31,576 bases of DNA from a virus, in IMG/VR virus record IMGVR_UViG_3300008012_000015, positions 1-31,576 of that record; one strand, written 5' to 3'. The notes beneath the pieces are model-generated. The model saw nothing but the letters and a program-made list of their open reading frames with translations, ran no database searches and was not told where the DNA came from. A program made the position numbers and the translations under genes. Below, in pieces: positions 29,415-31,576 of the stretch; position 1 is the first letter of the stretch, and every line of letters begins with the position of its first letter.

Positions 29415-31456
29415 TGCCAAACATTAAGATTGTGCAGAATAGTTTCACACAAGGTGAAGTTGGTGAATACTTTGATGCACGTGAAGATTTAGCGATATAT
29501 CCTGCGGCGGCAAAAACGGTAGAGAATTGGTTTATACTACCACAAGGTGGTTTGTTGCGTAGAACAGGTTTTGAATGGATTGATGGAACCAATCCAACGG
29601 TGTTGTCACCTGCCAAAGCAGACACAACAATGGATGATGAAACAGGTTTTGAAAGTCACGCAAGACTTATACCATTTCGTTTTTCAACATCACAAGAATA
29701 TGTGCTTGTGTTTGAAGCAGGCAAGTTCCACGTGTACAAAGATGGTGGTTACGCAACTACCGTAACATCAAATTGTTTTTGGGACGCAAGTAACATCAAT
29801 GAATTAAGATTTGCACAAACATTTGACACAATGATTGTGGTGCAAGAAGACAACGCACCTGTGCAAATCACAAGAACAGGACACACCAGTTGGACTTGTA
29901 CTCAAATTTCACACACTTTTTTACCATTGGCAAATTTCAACAATGGCATAACACTTACACCAGCATCAAAAACAGGCACAAACGTTCATCTAACAGCATC
30001 ATCAGATCCAAGTGGCGATTTTAGTGTTGGTGATTACATAAGAATAAATGGAGGGTTGGTAAAACTCACAGCAGTGTCAACATCTACAACAATAACTATA
30101 GACATTGAAGAAGATTTAGCATCAACCACAGCGGCGGGTCCAACTGAATATGAACAAACAGCATTCTTTAGTGGCAACTATCCACGTAGTGTTTCCTTTC
30201 ACCAAAACAGATTGATATATGGTGGCACAAGATTAAAACCACAAACCATTTTTGGTAGCCAAAGTGGAGATTTCTTCAATTTCAAACCCACCGTTGCAAC
30301 AACAGATAGTAATTCAACCACAGGCAGTGTAACAGATGATAGTGGCTTTGCATTCACCATTGGTAGTGATGAAGTAAACGTAATTAGACATTTAATATCC
30401 AAACAAACTCTTTTTATATTCACAAGTGGTGGTGAATTTGAAATGACGGGGGCGCCAGTTACACCAACCAACGTGAACATAAGATTACAAACACGTTATG
30501 GTGCGTTAGCAGGTGGTTTGCGTCCAACAACAATTGACAACGAAGTTCTATTTTGTTCTGCCAATGGTAGAGAATTAAGAGGCTTTGTGTTTGATTTCAA
30601 TAGTGATTCCTACTATGCGAAAAACTATTCAATTGTTGCACACGACATAATGGACAATCCACAAGACTTGACATTTATGCGAGCACACAGAAACACAAAC
30701 CAAAACTATTTGTTTGTGGTTATGCAAGATGGCACGTTGGGTGTGTTTGGTTTGAATGTTGAAAAACAAGTACAAGGTTGGAGTAGATTTACAATTGATG
30801 GTGGTAAATTCAAAAAAGTTCTTGCTGTAAATGATGCGGACACCACACCAGAAACACAGAGATTGTATGCAATCATTGAAAGAACATACACCAAAGATGA
30901 TGCAACAACGGTTACATCATACACATTGGAAAGATTAACAGAGGAACAAATTTATTTAGATGGTTGGGCACGTAAACAAAGTATTTCAGAATTTAACACC
31001 ATAGCAGGTGCTTATAACTTTGCTAACCAAACGGTTAATGTTGTTGCTGATGGTATTGTACACGCAGATGTTACATTAGGCACGAGAGCATCAACGGCAG
31101 GTGCAACATTGAATGACAACTATACAAATGTTGTGGTTGGTAAAAATTACACAAGCAAACTTACAACATTGACATTGCCAGTAACCATAAACGGGCAACC
31201 CTATAGAGGGGAACAGATTACAAAAGTGTCTGCACTTATCAACTTGAACAAAACACAGGCATTGAGTGTTGATGGTACGGCACTTGATTTTAGATTTAGT
31301 GGACAGGCATTAGATACATCCATTGCACAATTCACAGGCACAAAGAAAACTTTCTTAAGTGGTATCAGCACAGACCCAACGGTTGAAATAACGGTGGATT
31401 CGCCATTGTCAGCGACACTATTGGGATTAACAACGGAAGTTAAGTTTGGGCAATAA
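29414..31456 (+). CDS. Tail tube protein B, nozzle (T7 gp12 type)
   Basis: A 680-residue protein with the start typical of the family: IKIVQNSFTQGEVGEYFDAREDLAIYPAAAKTVENWFILPQGGLLRRTGFEWID (about 4-57). A beta-propeller-like body follows, with RLIPFRFSTSQEYVLVFEAGKFHVYKDG, SFHQNRLIYGGTRLKPQTIFGSQSGDFFNF and EVLFCSANGRELRGFVFDF. It forms the nozzle that carries the fibres. It is somewhat shorter than T7 gp12 (about 790). The start overlaps the tail tube A stop as TAATG. The stop lies inside the terminal repeat, so the gene crosses into it intact. Confidence 0.92.
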   Translation: MPNIKIVQNSFTQGEVGEYFDAREDLAIYPAAAKTVENWFILPQGGLLRRTGFEWIDGTNPTVLSPAKADTTMDDETGFESHARLIPFRFSTSQEYVLVFEAGKFHVYKDGGYATTVTSNCFWDASNINELRFAQTFDTMIVVQEDNAPVQITRTGHTSWTCTQISHTFLPLANFNNGITLTPASKTGTNVHLTASSDPSGDFSVGDYIRINGGLVKLTAVSTSTTITIDIEEDLASTTAAGPTEYEQTAFFSGNYPRSVSFHQNRLIYGGTRLKPQTIFGSQSGDFFNFKPTVATTDSNSTTGSVTDDSGFAFTIGSDEVNVIRHLISKQTLFIFTSGGEFEMTGAPVTPTNVNIRLQTRYGALAGGLRPTTIDNEVLFCSANGRELRGFVFDFNSDSYYAKNYSIVAHDIMDNPQDLTFMRAHRNTNQNYLFVVMQDGTLGVFGLNVEKQVQGWSRFTIDGGKFKKVLAVNDADTTPETQRLYAIIERTYTKDDATTVTSYTLERLTEEQIYLDGWARKQSISEFNTIAGAYNFANQTVNVVADGIVHADVTLGTRASTAGATLNDNYTNVVVGKNYTSKLTTLTLPVTINGQPYRGEQITKVSALINLNKTQALSVDGTALDFRFSGQALDTSIAQFTGTKKTFLSGISTDPTVEITVDSPLSATLLGLTTEVKFGQ

Positions 31457-31576
31457 AGGGCGGTAAATATTATGACAAGGAAATTTAGATGAGTTTTATA
31501 CAACCAATTGTAGCGGCGGCGAGTACGGCGGCGACAGCGGCGAGTACAGCAAGTGCGGCGATAGCCCCATATGCAA
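31454..31576. repeat. Terminal direct repeat, right copy
   Basis: Exact copy of positions 1-123. It contains the truncated second copy of the internal virion protein B gene start (ATG at 31489), which is not a separate gene. Removing one copy leaves a 31,453-bp circle in which tail tube B (ending 31456) is followed directly by internal virion protein B. Confidence 0.97.

Noticed and set aside
1-31576. CRISPR array, insertion sequences or transposase
   Set aside because: No regularly spaced direct repeats of CRISPR size and no transposase-like protein were seen; the only long exact repeat is the terminal one.

Overview
The window looks like the complete genome of a small temperate podovirus with a T7-type virion. 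Its first 123 bases are repeated exactly as its last 123 (1-123 = 31454-31576). It is therefore a circular or terminally redundant assembly with a unit of 31,453 bp. The DNA is AT-rich, and coding strands favour A and C, with many ACA/CACA words. Gene content and compactness suggest a phage of an AT-rich, probably marine, alphaproteobacterium such as a SAR11-like host. That host assignment is inference.

Layout, read around the circle. Rightward late genes: terminase small and large subunits (18995-20775), two low-complexity paralogues and a small linker protein (20807-22167), portal (22168-23697), GNAT-like and Bbp19-like small proteins, scaffold (24382-25173), two unknown small proteins, and a GT-A-type glycosyltransferase followed by a 24-residue membrane peptide (25624-26462). 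Next come about 850 bases of non-coding, hairpin-rich DNA, a free-standing HNH endonuclease, the major capsid protein (27818-28747), tail tubes A and B (28827-31456), internal virion proteins (36-8113), tail fibre (8139-11732), a LamG-type lectin (11732-13153) and a holin-like protein (13155-13361). The order portal, scaffold, capsid, tail tubes, internal virion proteins, fibre, holin-like, terminase is that of T7. The early region is replaced by a leftward block.

The leftward block (13336-18257) is a tightly coupled operon of five small unknown genes ending in a tyrosine integrase, then a non-coding gap, then two more unknown genes. A sigma70-like promoter sits at its head. Beside it lie a complete tRNA-Arg(ACG) gene and a divergent small gene that appears to be transcribed as leaderless mRNA. 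Together these resemble a lysogeny control region. I recognise no DNA polymerase, primase, helicase, RNA polymerase, endolysin or classical repressor. The phage must rely on the host or on unrecognised proteins for these functions.

The most interesting material is non-coding. (1) At 14321-14890 a near-consensus promoter points against the flanking genes into an attenuator-like hairpin, a run of AGGC repeats and a dense cluster of perfect stems. (2) At 26463-27311 there is a second large structured region with its own promoter; a 10-bp stem begins where transcription should start. (3) A TAAATA motif lies 24-27 bases before the start codon of four late genes and twice sits just after an intrinsic terminator. 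This suggests a late-promoter class resembling T4 TATAAATA. All RNA structures were found by eye and have not been tested by folding or covariation.
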